From Pelomyxa schiedti (lineage: Eukaryota; Evosea; Pelobiontida; Pelomyxidae), in the NCBI GenBank assembly GCA_020536535.1, contig JAHLWZ010000004.1, positions 402,870 through 466,869 of the forward strand: a DNA stretch of 64,000 nt, read 5' to 3'. The notes under the pieces were generated by a model. That model searched no databases and was not told the DNA's origin. It saw only the letters and a list, made by a program, of their open reading frames with translations. Each line of letters starts with the position of its first letter. Positions within the stretch are counted from its first letter, which is position 1. The translations under genes and the position numbers were made by a program. This document shows positions 36,436-48,808 of this stretch, piece by piece.

Positions 36436-39299
36436 ATGAGCACTACAACAGCATCGTCAAGTAACCGTCTGGCACTGAGACGTGTCGCAGTCATTTCCAG
36501 CCATTTGGGAGCAAGGTCGACATCAATGAACAGTCGCGGCATTGATCGTGAGATCTCCCTTGGGCGGCGGAACTGTTGTGGGATCTCGTGTTTTGTGGGA
36601 AACGAAGATTGCACGCCCTACCTGCTTGAAGGTTGTGGCAATGGTTTCCCCTCCTTATTAACGTGTCGTTAGGCTTGAAAATATTGGAGAACAGAGGTTA
36701 CGACTCGGCTGGAATCACCACCTTCGACGCTGAAAGGGGTTGTCTCGTTACAACAAAATACGCCAGCGTGGGATCTACCAGTGACGCCTTGACTAAACTT
36801 CGTGACTCTGCTAGTGTGCGTTTGCCCTCATTCGTTTACTGGTTACTAACGATTATTTTAGTCCCACAAAGGCCACAAAGTCGGAATAGCACATGTATGG
36901 TCTAGAGCTCAATTGACAGCATTAACTTAAATCCTATTTTTGAATCTTATGAAAAAAGACCCGTTGGGCAACACACGGAGGGAAAACGGACACTAATGCA
37001 CATCCGCACCTGGATGCAAAGAATAGGTTAGCGTGTATCCTGAGATCTCTATTAACTCTTGATCAGAGTTGCAATTGTTCACAATGGTGTCATTCAAAAC
37101 AGCAACGAGCTTAAGGAAGAATTGACAGCGAAGGGGATTCCTTTCCGCAGTGAAACGGACTCCGAAGTGATTGCCCAGTTGGTACTTTGTTGCATCGTTA
37201 ATTTCTTCGCTTAAGCCTATCTAGATAGGACATTACATTGATGTGGGAATGACGCCAGTGGAAGCTTGTAAGAAGACTCAAACTCGCTTGCAGGGAACTT
37301 GGTAGGAGTCGATGTCAATGTAATACAAGGAATTTTAACTCAAATGAAGGGGTGTTGTGGTATTATGCAAGGACATGCCTGATAAAGTAATTGCAATGAA
37401 GAACGGAAGCCCGCTCCTCGTTGGTATGAACAATATCAATCTGTATGACTTACTAACTTTTTATTAGGAATGGGTAAGACTAAAGTGTTTGTAGCAAGTG
37501 AGCCAAGTGCTTTTGCACGACACACAAGCCAGTACATTGCTCTACAAGATATGGAAGTTGCTGTGTTGGGTCCGGACTGCCCCTTGGACTTGTCCAGAGT
37601 GCAGGTGCATGCTGAAGATAAAATTCCCCTGTCCCCTGGTATCTTTCGCCCTTGTCCAAAGGTACCTCTCACTTGTTTAAGACCCGTGGCCCCACTGGAC
37701 TGTCAAAGAGATTATGGAGCAGCCTGTTAGTTTGGCCCTTGCAGTTGCGTGACACCTCAAGAATGATATGCACACTTACCCAATCTAGTTAAACTTTGGT
37801 GGAAGAATCATCGATGACATGCACGTCAAGTTGGGAGGCCTGGAATCCAAAAGCGTTTGTCTTCCTCAAACTGAAAATTGTTAAAGTACAGTAAAATTCC
37901 AGAGGGACCTTCTCCCCATACGCCATCTGGTTGTTGCAGCTTGTGGAACTTCATTGTTTGCAGGGGCGTTTGGAGCTTCACTCATGCGCTATCTGTCCGC
38001 TTTTGAAACTGTTCAGGTGGAATTCATTTTTCTCGACGGACAAAAAGTTTGATCTCTAACTTGGAGATAAGGTTGTTGATGCTGCAGAGACATGTATTGA
38101 AACCTTCCCAGCAAACAATGGTGGCTTACTTGTTATTTCTCAATCTGGAGAGACGAAGGATGTGCACAGGTTGGTTCCTTGACTGATATTCTTTTTTCTC
38201 AAAGCAATGATAGGGCATTACTCCTTGGTGAAAGTCTTAACTTACCTAGATTCTCGGTGGTATTTTTAATCAAATTTCCCTTCACCCCGCTTTGACAATT
38301 AACCTCAGGTCAACTGTGTTGGGTCCCTCATAGCTAGGACCACCAACTGTGGCGTGTACATCAATGCTGGCCGAGAATTCGGTACTAAAAACCTACGGAA
38401 ATCAATAATCTAATAATAATAAAAAAAAAGCTGTCGCATCTACAAAAGCATTTACGACACAGGTACTGCCTTTGCAATTCCACATAAATTGAGACTTCTC
38501 TGTAGGTGTGTTGTCTTGGCCTCATTGCGGTGTGGTTCGCACAACATAGAGCCGCAAAAACTACTGAACCAAAACAGCGTGAAGTGATTGAAGCTTTGCG
38601 TAGGTATGCAATGCGTGCCCCCTTCCCGGTTAATGAAAATGAATTGTAGACTTCCTACGAGTGCAGGAATGGCGTTGAGTACATGGCCGCAGGTAAGCAA
38701 TTAGAACCCCAACCACGTCGTAACTGTTCCCCTAAGATTAAAGATCTCGCAAGAAAGATTCATTCGATGAATGTCAGAAGTATGTTTGTATTGGGAAAAG
38801 GCCTGTCTGAACATGTTGCCAAAGAAGGAGCACTGAAAGTATGGCACTTTTATTTTTTTGAAGGCTCTTTCTGAACATCGAATGGCAGATTAAAGAGATT
38901 TCGTATTACCATGCTGAAGGGTATTCAGGAGGCGCACTTAAGCACGGCCCGTTTGCCTTGATCGAACCTGGGACTCCTATTATAATGCTGATTCCAGATG
39001 ATTCACAAGCTAGTTTCATGCGAATAGCAGCTGCTGAAGTCAAGGCACGAGGGGCATTCACCATTATAGTCACGGACAAGTGTGTAACCAATAAGCCTCC
39101 CTAAATACTAAACCTGATTGCCAGTTCCAAAATTGCAACTGGCCACGCCGACGAAGTAATTGTGATACCACACAATGGGCTACTCACTTCCCTCGTCTGT
39201 GTCATACCGCTCCAGCTGTTGGCCTATGAGCTCTCCGTGCTCCGTAACGTCAACCCCGACAAGCCAAGGAACCTCGCCAAGGCTGTTACTGTGGATTGA
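36436..39299 (+). CDS. GFPT1: Glutamine-fructose-6-phosphate aminotransferase (GFAT/GlmS)
   Basis: The first enzyme of the hexosamine pathway, making glucosamine-6-phosphate from fructose-6-phosphate and glutamine. The glutaminase half reads [53 protein letters not shown] and [20 protein letters not shown]. The SIS half reads [73 protein letters not shown] and [20 protein letters not shown], and ends [10 protein letters not shown]-stop (39297-39299), the canonical C-terminus. About 12 introns. Unlike typical GFAT, whose catalytic Cys follows the initiator Met, about 50 residues precede the CGI here ([20 protein letters not shown]...), rich in S, R and A, so either a propeptide or targeting peptide is removed or the first exon is mis-assigned. 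Confidence 0.95.
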
Positions 39300-39450
39300 G
39301 AGCCTTTCCTGTATTCAATTCCCACGTGATGTACATACCTACACCCACGAGAAAAAAAAATCCATTTGTTCATTGAAAGTAGTTTCTTTTTGATATTTCT
39401 TTTACAGTACCCTATACTGCACAAGTGTTGTTATTACTTTAAAAGTTGCT

Positions 39451-40743
39451 TTACTCGTAGTCATAAGGGGAAATGAGGGGGGATTCGGGTTCGGTCCTCT
39501 TGTCGGTTTTTCTCTCCAGCTCATAGTCAGTGGCTTCTTGTTCTTCTTCCATGTCACAGACATCGACTGGGATTGGTTTGAGTGCTTTCTGACGACATGC
39601 CCTGATTTGGGACACAAGCTCGGCTTTATTGATCCAAGTGAAAACTATCTGGTAATTGTTGGCACACAAGTAACTACGGTAAGACGGTATCGTACCGCAT
39701 TGAGGAATCCCTCCGCACCGGAGAGAATAGCATGTAAGAAGTAAATCGGCACAACGGTGTAGCCAGCAAATAGCTATTCCTGCGTGAGTGAAAGAAAGCC
39801 CGCATGGAATGGAGAGGTACGCAAAATCTGTTTATCGAAGCTGGTATCCAACACACAAGTGTGATAAGCGGGTATGGTGCCAGCATTGCGGCTACTCTTC
39901 GAATTGTTCCTTGCTTCTTTTCTACGGCATTGACGGATTTGTTTTCTCTTAGAAGAGCAGAAGTGGTCAAATGTCCTTTCACGTGAACAACTATCTAGAG
40001 TGGAGATAAGAAGTGATTGCAGACAAATTTCTCAACCAGGATGTACATGACAGTAGTTATGCTGAAGCATAACCAAATCAAAGGGTACAGAAACCAGACG
40101 TTGTTTGTTGTTAGAATCCAGCACCAATCACCTATGTAAATGGGTTTTTTTTTTTCAAATTACATAATGGAGGCATACCCACCTGCCCATATCCTAGGAC
40201 AAGACCGGCAATCAACGAAATAAGTGCTCCAACTAATAAAATCCCTATAACAAAGGTAGTTGCACGAAACCACTTGGGAGATTTGTGGCTCATATTTCGC
40301 ACTATAACACAATATCTGGAAAGGTTTAACTTAATGCTGGGGAAAAAAAAGGTACGCACAGTATGAAAGATATGCAAGCACTTGTCATGAAGTAAGAGGT
40401 GAGACTTAGTTCCTGAAATACGCCAGCAATCACACAGGAAGTTTTTGGCACGCTATTGCCTGGTAACGTGAACCCCAGGGCATACACAACAGCCACGTGT
40501 GCAACCAAATCAGCAACTGACAGCCACATGACCATTCGTATTCGAAAAGATTTGAACAGTCTCACTGGCAAATAACAAGGGTGCATAAGCAGGAGAAAAC
40601 AAGAACCCTCCCGACAGGAATAGGGGGCAAAGGGTACAAGATAAGATCAAAAGGAGCAAATAAGAACTGCCCACTACACTGAGTGACTCTGACACAACAG
40701 AGCACAGGGCTATTTGCCTCAACACCTCATCACTAACCACCAT
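39451..40743 (-). CDS. cAMP-receptor-like seven-helix GPCR
   Basis: A Dictyostelium CAR/GPR157-like receptor. The ATG at 40743 gives MVVSDEVLRQIALCSVVSES, then helix 1 (VGSSYLLLLILSC), FKSFRIRMVMWLSVADLVAH (helix 2), CVIAGVFQELSLTSYFMTSA (helix 3), YCVIVRNMSHKSPKWF (intracellular loop), TTFVIGILLVGALISLIAGL (helix 4), a helix 5 block with LYPLIWLCFSITTVMYI, RRVAAMLAPYPLITLVCWIP (helix 6) and AILSGAEGFLNA spliced to IVFTWINKAELVSQI (helix 7 and the start of the tail). The cytosolic tail is acidic and ends ISPYDYE-stop at 39451. Seven or more introns. The ligand cannot be inferred. Confidence 0.85.
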
Positions 40744-41108
40744 GGCAATTCACCTAACTGGCCGATTTCCCAGAAGAGACTTTGGTGTGGATCGACGAAG
40801 ACCACCAGTTTAGGACACTGGCTCTGTGGAACACAGGTCCTTGGAGGTGCTTATGTTGTGGTGCCAGCACCCAGCAAGCGATTCTCGGGAGAGATTCAAG
40901 TCTTATCAACTCTCTTTCAGCCTCTCTTTTTTTTTTTTCTGGCTGAGAGAGTTTCACGAGAGCGGGCGGACGTTTGCCGGTTGGGGAGTGGGCGGGGATT
41001 CGGTTACATTCGACGATACGATCGCTTCGGTTCCTCCTTTGTTGTTGTTGTTGTTGTTGTTTCTTCACCACCGACTCATCACACACCCGCATCGCGGACT
41101 GACGTGAC
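40744..41108. promoter_or_regulatory. Shared upstream region of divergent GPCR and talin-F0-like genes
   Basis: The 365 nt between two divergent start codons, so both promoters should be here. It has a T-tract at about 40928-40939 and a TTG trinucleotide run at about 41040-41060. No TATA box or other element was identified with confidence. Confidence 0.4.
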
Positions 41109-43704
41109 ATGTCGTCATCATCCCCTTCGTCGTCGTCGTCTTCTTCTTCTGCTTCTTCGTCGTCATCGTCATCGTCGTCTACGTCGTCACCGTCACCGTC
41201 GTCGTCATCGTCGAGTGTTGGTGCTTATGGTACGACGAACACAGCAAGTGGAGGGGGAGGGGGAGGGCCAGGGGGCAGGAGCAAGATTGAAATGAGACTG
41301 AGCGTCGAGAGCGAGGTTTTCCAGCTCAGGCAGACCTGTCAGCCTAAATTACTTTCGTATGCTTTTTGTTTTTGTTTTGTTTTTTTTTTCGGGGTTGTTA
41401 TAGGACACGTTTTAGAGAGATTATATTTGTATAGAAGAGGGAATGGCTTGGTTTTAGAGTTTTGAACCCACTGACTTTTCTTTTTTTTGCCCCACAATAA
41501 AACAGGCTGTTACCGGAGGATCGAGATGCTTCTGCGAGTAAATTCCAAGCTCTCTTACAACCACTTTCTCACATACACACTGCTGATTTGTTAAGAGTTG
41601 CTTTCATTTCTGAGTTGATTTGCAGGTTTGCACATTATATCAAACCTTGCGTCTTCGGTAAAAGCCACTGCATTGATTAATTTCAAGATTCCCGTTATGT
41701 CTGGTTCCCGGTATCTTGTTTCTGTGGCTTTTGACTCCAAATTTACAAATCTTCACAGAAAAATGAAGATAGACCTGCATCAAACTGTTGGGTCGACTAT
41801 TTCCAAGATTGTAAGGAATCTTCCCATTGACGATAAAGAATTCTTTGGGCTCTTCTGGGGTCCGTGTGGGATTTGGCTAGAGCCAAATCGCACCTTGTAC
41901 TCTTATTATATTAGAGAGGATGTAAGGATTCCCCACTTCTATTCGTTCAGGATTTGGTAACTTCTTAGCTAGGATTACTTAGAGCTTGCCTATAGGCCTC
42001 GTGATTTATTTTCTCTCAAGGTTTTGAATAGCCAGTGTAACGAAACTGATACAGTAATCATCAGTTATTCTTCTTTACATATTTTTTACGCTTTTTAACT
42101 GTATCTAGCTGCAAGTACAATAGTATTGGGTCTTATACTTTCACTTAACAAGAAGGATCCAAGTACAATCGGAAACTATGGAATTTATGTTCCACAACAA
42201 ACAATTATGAAGGGCGGTTTTTTCTGCGATCCTTTGAAATATATCTCTGAATACGGGATAGAGACACTGGTTTTCAGTTTCCTCAATATTCTTACCATTG
42301 ATATCAGTCTAGGAATGTGTTGAACTTAGAGCCTTATCAGGGACTTTTGCCCCACCACTTTTCCAAATGAAGAATGCCGTACAGTTCAATAAAGGTGAAC
42401 CAACGTTTCCTAGGTTTTTATTTATTTCATCCAGATCTTGTGGCTGCAACATCTCCAGCACTAAAAAAAATGTCAATAAATCAACCACTACAACGTTCAC
42501 AATCGGATTTACATGTGAAAGGCCCCATCAAAAAAGTAGTTCAGTTGCATTTTAATGGAACCACTAATTGTTGATAGGTGCCACCTGATCCAGACTTCGT
42601 TGTTCAGCAAAATTTGTATTGTCTTAAAAAGTAATTTATGGGGTAATTGTTTCAATAGGAGATTGGAAAAACTTGAACGCCAGCTGGAAGAAATGAAACT
42701 AGATGAATTGAAACACCCAGGTATTGGAGGGAAAAAGTGTGGATTTCCCTTTGGTAACAACGCCATAGTCAAAGGACCAGATGGTACTGGTTCTAGCAGT
42801 GGTAGTTCAGGGAGTGGTGGAAGCTCTACAAGCAGCACCAGTAGTGGAGGTGCAGCTACCAGCAACCCTGCCACTTCTGTTTCCAATGCCCTACTATCTC
42901 TAAGACAGCACCCTATATCAAATATTCTTGAACCTATGCTTGGTCAAGTCCTTCTCCTCCCTCCTGCAGAAAAGGAAGATACAGCTCCCTGTACTCCATC
43001 TACAGCACCCGCAACTTCAAACACTCCCACAGCCCCGAATCCAACAACCAATGTACTGGCCAGCACACCAACACAACCAGACACTCCTAAAATATCCATT
43101 TCATCAGCAACACAAATAGCACTCAATTGCCAGGCATCCAGCACAACAGCTCCATCTCATTCAATCCCAAGCAAGCAACTACCTCCACCACCACCAAGTA
43201 CCAAAAAGCCACCAATTCCCAATTCGGCCTCATCCTCCCTAGAACAAGAAACTCCAACTAATCCGCCACTCGTAGAACTCAGTAGCACAGCCACATCACT
43301 CTGGGAAAAGGACTTGTACGATTTACTAAATGATTGGAGCTCACTAAATTCCACTCAAAAACAAACTCCACCCGTTTCGTTGTGGTATACTGCGAAGCGT
43401 GTCTGCAATCCAGTTTTGGGTACCCTGTCATTTCTACATTGTTTTGCTTCTAGGTTCTAACCCTACTACAGTGCCACCAGCACAGCGGGCAGAAATTCTA
43501 TCCCGCCTTGCGGAAACCGAAAATACACTACTTGATGAGTGCCTCAAGTCACTCAACATGCACTATTCTGTAATCAAACCTGGCAAATCACTCACAACAC
43601 ACATCAACCAACCATCAACAATTCCCCCAAAAATCATGCTCCCACTCCTGGATGAAACTGCAACCAACAAACCACCCACACCACAAATGGGTTGGCTTCT
43701 ATAA
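41109..43704 (+). CDS. Protein with tandem ubiquitin-fold (talin-F0/RA-like) domains and low-complexity tail
   Basis: The ATG at 41109 opens a 36-residue near-pure Ser tract, then a Gly-rich linker and IEMRLSVESEVFQLRQTCQP. The core reads MKIDLHQTVGSTISKIVRNL, FFGLFWGPCGIWLEPNRTLY, SYYIREDDYLELAYRPRDLF, then a related second block IGNYGIYVPQQTIMKGGFFC and LKYISEYGIETLELEPYQ. The pattern 'YGLF....GIWLE..RTL.YY.I...D.LEY..RPR.L.VK' is that of talin/FERM F0 or RA-type ubiquitin folds, which bind Ras or Rap GTPases. A short coiled segment (LEKLERQLEEMKLDELKHPG) and about 250 residues rich in S, G, P and T follow. The C-terminus ends QMGWLL-stop. No F1-F3 FERM, I/LWEQ or kinase domain was seen, so the family is not named. 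Confidence 0.6.
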
Positions 43705-43917
43705 TTGCTCCATTGTACTTTTTCTTTTATTCACCAGTGATTTTTTAAATTAAATTGGTTTTACTCCCAATCTGTAAGGTTTGTGTGGGCATTGTGAAAT
43801 GCACATGGCAGTTTTTAGCTTCACTGACAAAGGAGTGAGGCAGGGTTCTCCTCTCTGAAACCATCCTGTAGTTTGGCCAGCCTCTCAACCTCCTCACATC
43901 CGATTTCTTGGCCACCA

Positions 43918-46900
43918 ATGAAAGGTACTCAGCCTACTGTGCTTCCGACCCCCATCACACCATTCATACAAGGCATGCCAAGCAGGCCTTGCGAAGCTGG
44001 AACGTCTCGACTGGCACCGTTCGACCTTTCGTACACCCAATATTGTGCCATGGGACCACATGGAGGCGAACTTAATGTACTTCTGACTTCACACAGTGAG
44101 TGACAAATTCTTTTCAGAAGGATAAGGAGGACTGCAACCTTTCCAGGAATCATCAAGATTTCCAAATCAGGAAAAAAGAAAATGACTAGTGAGGAGGCGT
44201 CATCTGCCTCTGTTTCTGTGGCCCCCGAACTCTCACCCACAACCACTGGGAGCGCCACAACTACCACAACAACCACAGCGATTATGGGTGATGGTTGTTC
44301 TGGGGAGCGCCGTCAACCACTGGGGGCAAACAGGCCGCGTTCCAACGCGTACAGCTGCACCAACTTGCTTACTTCGTTTTCCTCGGCATCCCATAATTGG
44401 GCTTCTTTGGGTGATAGCGGGGGCGGCGCAGTTTCGGTTATGTCGGGGAAACCTGGTGGTAGCAGCAGTCTCAAATTCAGCATTGACGTGGGAACTGAAA
44501 ATGAGAATAACTTCAACCTGCACTTGGCAAAACTGCTGCGTATCAAAGGGGCTGCTCTTGTCAAAGTAAGTTATGGGATCATATGGTTCTAATTGTTTTG
44601 GTTTTGTGTCTTTTAACTATTTTTTAAATACGTGCATAGGTAGGGAACAATGAAGCAGCTTTAGAAGCAATAGAGGCATCTCTTGAAAAAGACCCACAGA
44701 ACCCAGATGCACTCCGCACTGCAGCAGTGGCTCACCATAACCTCCACAATTACACCAGAGCTTTGGAGTTATTCTCACAGAGCTTGGAAATTTACAGCGA
44801 TCCTCTCACTCACTCCTGCATGGGGCAGACGTTGTTAACACTTGGGAGACATGCTGAGGCAAAACAAGGTTTTTCTAAGTACAATCCCTCTCCATTCTGA
44901 ACTTCATTCTAGCGTTTGATCAATCTCTGGAAACCAGCCTACTGGTGAGTGCAGTATCTGGAAGAGCTATTGCCTTATCTGCCCTCAAACAATACTCCCA
45001 AGCATTGTTGGAATTCGACCGCGCATTGGAACTTAAGCCAAAGGATCCAAATATAATAGGAGAGAAGGCAAAAACTTTGTGCCTTCTTGATCGGCAAACA
45101 GAAGCTCTTGAAGCCATAAATTTGGCTTTGGCAATATGTCCAGGAAACCAGGATTTCCTTGAGACAAAGGGTCTCATTGCCACTCATTTGCCTGGAGATA
45201 TTGAAGCACTCAATTTTCCCATACGTCCATCCTCTCCACCTCCAAAACCTCCCCCTGACATGCAAATCGACCCCACAGTCCCACTCACACCTAGTTCCAA
45301 AGTTGATTCCCAATCTATCAGTGATGCAACTCCCACCATAGAGTTTGTGGGAATGCCAAGTGACAATGCCACCCTGAGGCCTGGGTCTCCTCCAATAGCA
45401 CCTGATCCTGAAACAAGCAGGGACGCTCATACATTGCCAGCTACATTTCACACCAAGAATCCACTGGCTATCGACTTGCCTGCTGCAGGCTTCATTGCTG
45501 TAATTCTATACTTTCTATTGAGCACTTTAACAGTTTTTACAGGTCTCAAAAACTAAACTGTTTTTTGGATCCAAGTCTGGATTAGTTCCTCAGTGCATAA
45601 CTCTGAGGGATAAAGTAACCTTCACCAATTTGAGGATGAAGGGTTCACCTCTGTGTGCCTTGAAATTTGTGATTCCCTGTGATGATAGATTTACCCTTTC
45701 GTGCACTCCAACTTCCTTGATCTTAAAACCGGTATTTCCAAATCATTGGCTTGAGAATGACTTAACTCTATTAAAAGGGACATGAGGCGGAAATTCTGCT
45801 CAAACTCAATATTAAATGTACAATGAAGCTATCACTTGAGATATGCTTCCTAGTTGCTGGTATTAATACCGCTGTATTATGGTTCACTAATCACGGTGCA
45901 CCTTTTCTAGAGAACCAAAGTCAAAGAAAGGAAGTATTTCAGGTGGCAAATTGTTTAAAATTGAAGGTGAACCTGGAAGCTGAATTAAGCACTCGCATTG
46001 ATTACACTGAACTGGAGTGGGGTGATTGGATTGGTGAGGGAACTTTTTCCGATGTGTGGAGAGGAGTATGGCGAGGTGCAGATGTAGCCATCAAAGTGCT
46101 TAAAAACCAACACCATTTCCTCAATGAATTGGCTGAAGACTTTTCTCATGAAGTGGATTTAATGAGCAAACTCCGAAGGTTTCTAATTGGTTCTCAGAAC
46201 TGCATTATTTAATGTTAATCAGTCCATATGTTCTGAGTTGTCTTGGGGCTGTCCTTATTCCTGGGAAGTTATGCTTAGTCACTGTGTGCCCAATTTATAC
46301 TTCTATATATTCCTTACTGAAATTAGGAATTCTTGCCAATGGGCAGGTATAGTATTTGAACACTGGGATATCCCTTTTACTTCCTCAGTTTGACAGACGT
46401 GTTAAAAAAAGGTCCTCTTTCCTATTATGTAAAACTCAGGATGGCTCTGGATTGTGCCCGAGGTTTTTTTTATTATGGAATTGTTTGTCTCTTAATGGCA
46501 CTTAGGGATGGTATACCTACACAACTCTAATGTCGTACACCTTGATCTCAAGACAGACAATGTATAACAATTACCACTTGCTGCTTTTTTCCTATCCTCA
46601 GCGTTGACAGATCTTGGTTGTTTCACTCAGCTCCAAATCTCCTGTTATATGCAAAATTGCTGGTATGCAATAGCGGTCTACAATTTCCTTACCAACTTTA
46701 GATTTTGGGGCATCACAAACTGCTGCTAGTTTTGCGTGTCTGTTATCATGTTGCACTGGCACTCTATCATGTATGGAAAGACCTTTAATTAGAACAGTCT
46801 TATTTCTTCTCAGACATGGCTCCAGGTTTGATTCGAACAATAATTCCGCATTATTGCTGACATAGAGGCAGAGGTAATAGCAAGAAATCATCTCAGTTCA

Positions 46901-47428
46901 AAGGCAGATGTGTATAGGTTTGCAATCCCCCTCTTCGAAAAACTTTTTTCCTCATGCAAAGTAGCTTTGGCATTATACTCTGGCAAATATTCACACGAAC
47001 ATCACCGTTCTCATCTATTGAATCTGCATTCGGTAATAATGTCTACATATAAGCACCCTTTTCACCCTTCTTAGCCCTGATGGAATATGTTTCTTTTGGA
47101 AAGGTAAGAGGGAATGTTCCTTTCCTTTTCTATTTGTTGCAAACAGCAGAAAAAAAAACAGAGAATGGAGATACCAACCCAAATGCCTGAGGATTATACC
47201 ACAATGGTTGTACAATGTTGGGATCAAGACCCTGCACTTAGGCCAAGTAAGTTCTACTCTCTGGATTCCGCCATAGGTTTTTGTTTTAATGTTCTGCCTA
47301 CTGGTAGCATTCAACAATATACTGCCTGTTCTATCCACAATGACTCTGACAGAGGAAGCAGAATACCGAAGAAGGAAGGAGCAGAGGAGGTGCCATGAAC
47401 ACCATGTTGGTGAAAACCTCTACCTGTG
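43918..47428 (+). CDS. TKL-type protein kinase with N-terminal TPR and MSP-like domains
   Basis: The first ATG is at 43918 (MKGTQPTVLPTPITPFIQGM); earlier open codons lack an ATG. A Ser/Thr-rich leader leads to at least five TPR units (GNNEAALEAIEASLEKDPQN, PDALRTAAVAHHNLHNYTRA, YSQALLEFDRALELKPKDPN, TEALEAINLALAICPGNQDF). A Pro-rich linker and a beta-rich MSP/ASH-like segment follow (LRDKVTFTNLRMKGSPLCAL, TLSCTPTSLILKPGEAEILL). The kinase domain has WIGEGTFSDVWRGVWRGADV, AIKVLK, NVVHLDLKTDN (HxD), IADFG (DFG, split by an intron), TGTLSYMAPE and VVQCWDQDPALRP, and ends at TGA 47428. The HLDLK loop and DVWRG..RG..VAIK pattern are TKL-like. Similar MSP-like plus TKL combinations are familiar from amoebozoan kinases. 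Confidence 0.85.
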
Positions 47429-47646
47429 ATAGTGGTGCGAAGGATACCTGTTAACAGTGTTACTCACCACCATCTGAGTAAATTGCTCCACATCACCACT
47501 TGGTTTTCTCTTGCAATAGAAAAGACCTCCTTTCTGTTTAAAAGAATCTTCCCAGCAACCAGCAACCTTTCCTTGGTGATAAATAATTCTGTAACAGAAC
47601 CGAAGTCTGCCTGTTTCGGTCTAAGCAACTTTTTCGAATTTGCGAA

Positions 47647-48686
47647 ATGGACAACGCCACCCACGATTGCGCGAGCGCGTGCTCCTCCGAGCTGTTGAAC
47701 CCACAATCAGTTTAGTGAGTTTATGTATGTCATTCAATGTTGGGTCTGTGAGTCACGAATCCCCAACGCCCACCACAGAAGAAGAAACTAACATTGGCCC
47801 ATACGCAGGAACCGTCATGGACACAGAGGGGAAAACCAACTGTGGAAAGACTCACCGCCACAGTATCCGTACCATTCCTGAACACTAGCATAGTACTACA
47901 ACAACGTGGTGCACACGACACCCTCGGTGAGCACTCTACCAACAGACCGTATCTACTACTAATAAAAATAGTATATCCCAACACACACCAAATTCTATTT
48001 AAACATTCGTTCGAATTTGCCAACAGCCAGCCACAAAAACAGGGGGTACAGTGTGGGACTCTGGGATTGTGCTCAGCAAGTACCTGGAGCACCGGGCTGG
48101 GCTCAGCCGGCCTCTAGTCCACTCAGACCACACAGTGCTAGAGCTAGGCAGCGGCACCGGGCTGGTATCCATTGCCTGTGCACTCCTTGGCGCCCGCACA
48201 GTTGTGGCCTCTGACCTCAATGACCCCTCTCTACTCTCCCTGCTGCGCTCTAACATCCAATCCAACATAATGACAGCTTCGTCTGGTTCTGGTTCATCAT
48301 CATCTTCTTCTTCTTCACCTTCACCAACATGCAATGTGATTGTGTGTGCCATTGACTGGTCCTGCCCACCACCTTGGTCAGCACTTGCTCCTGCGGACTC
48401 AGCAGCCTGTTGGCCTGAGTATCCTGATGTGGTTGTCTGCTCTGACCTTGTTTACTCTGACTCTGCCGCTGAGCCTCTGGCCCGTTGCTTGGGACTCTAC
48501 TGTGGACCTGACACTGTAGTACTATTCGCATACGAAGCTCACAAATTCGAGGCCACCAAGCTGTTCTTTTCACTGGTTCGTCAGTCCTTCGACATTGAAC
48601 CTGTGCAACCTTGTGACCTGTGCCCTGGGTACTCATGTGGTGGCGTGTATGTTCGAATTCTCAAAAGAAAACCAAAAAACACATAA
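47647..48686 (+). CDS. METTL21-like (Methyltransf_16) lysine methyltransferase
   Basis: A seven-beta-strand SAM methyltransferase of the group that modifies lysines of chaperones and elongation factors. The ATG at 47647 gives MDNATHDCASACSSELLNPQ. A phase-0 intron ends at the CAG near 47778, then KKKLTLAHTQEPSWTQRGKP and VPFLNTSIVLQQRGAHDTLA, and a second intron (47924 to about 48029) joins TKTGGTVWDSGIVLSKYLEH. SAM motif I is VLELGSGTGLVSIACALLGA, post-I ASDLNDPSLLSLLRSNIQSN, and motif II with the family-typical DVVVCSDLVYSDSAAEPLAR. A Ser-rich insert (about 48285-48325) sits in a loop. The end is KRKPKNT-stop. The precise substrate class (METTL21A/B/C/D or FAM86) cannot be assigned by eye. 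Confidence 0.85.
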
Positions 48687-48808
48687 AAACTGAAGCCAAG
48701 AAAACAAGTGATTCTGCCTATGGAGCAAAAAAGCTAGTTTTGGGTAGAGCGTATTTGGACGGTGTTTGTACTGTGATGGGGTTTTTTTTTATTTTCTTAC
48801 TTGACTCA

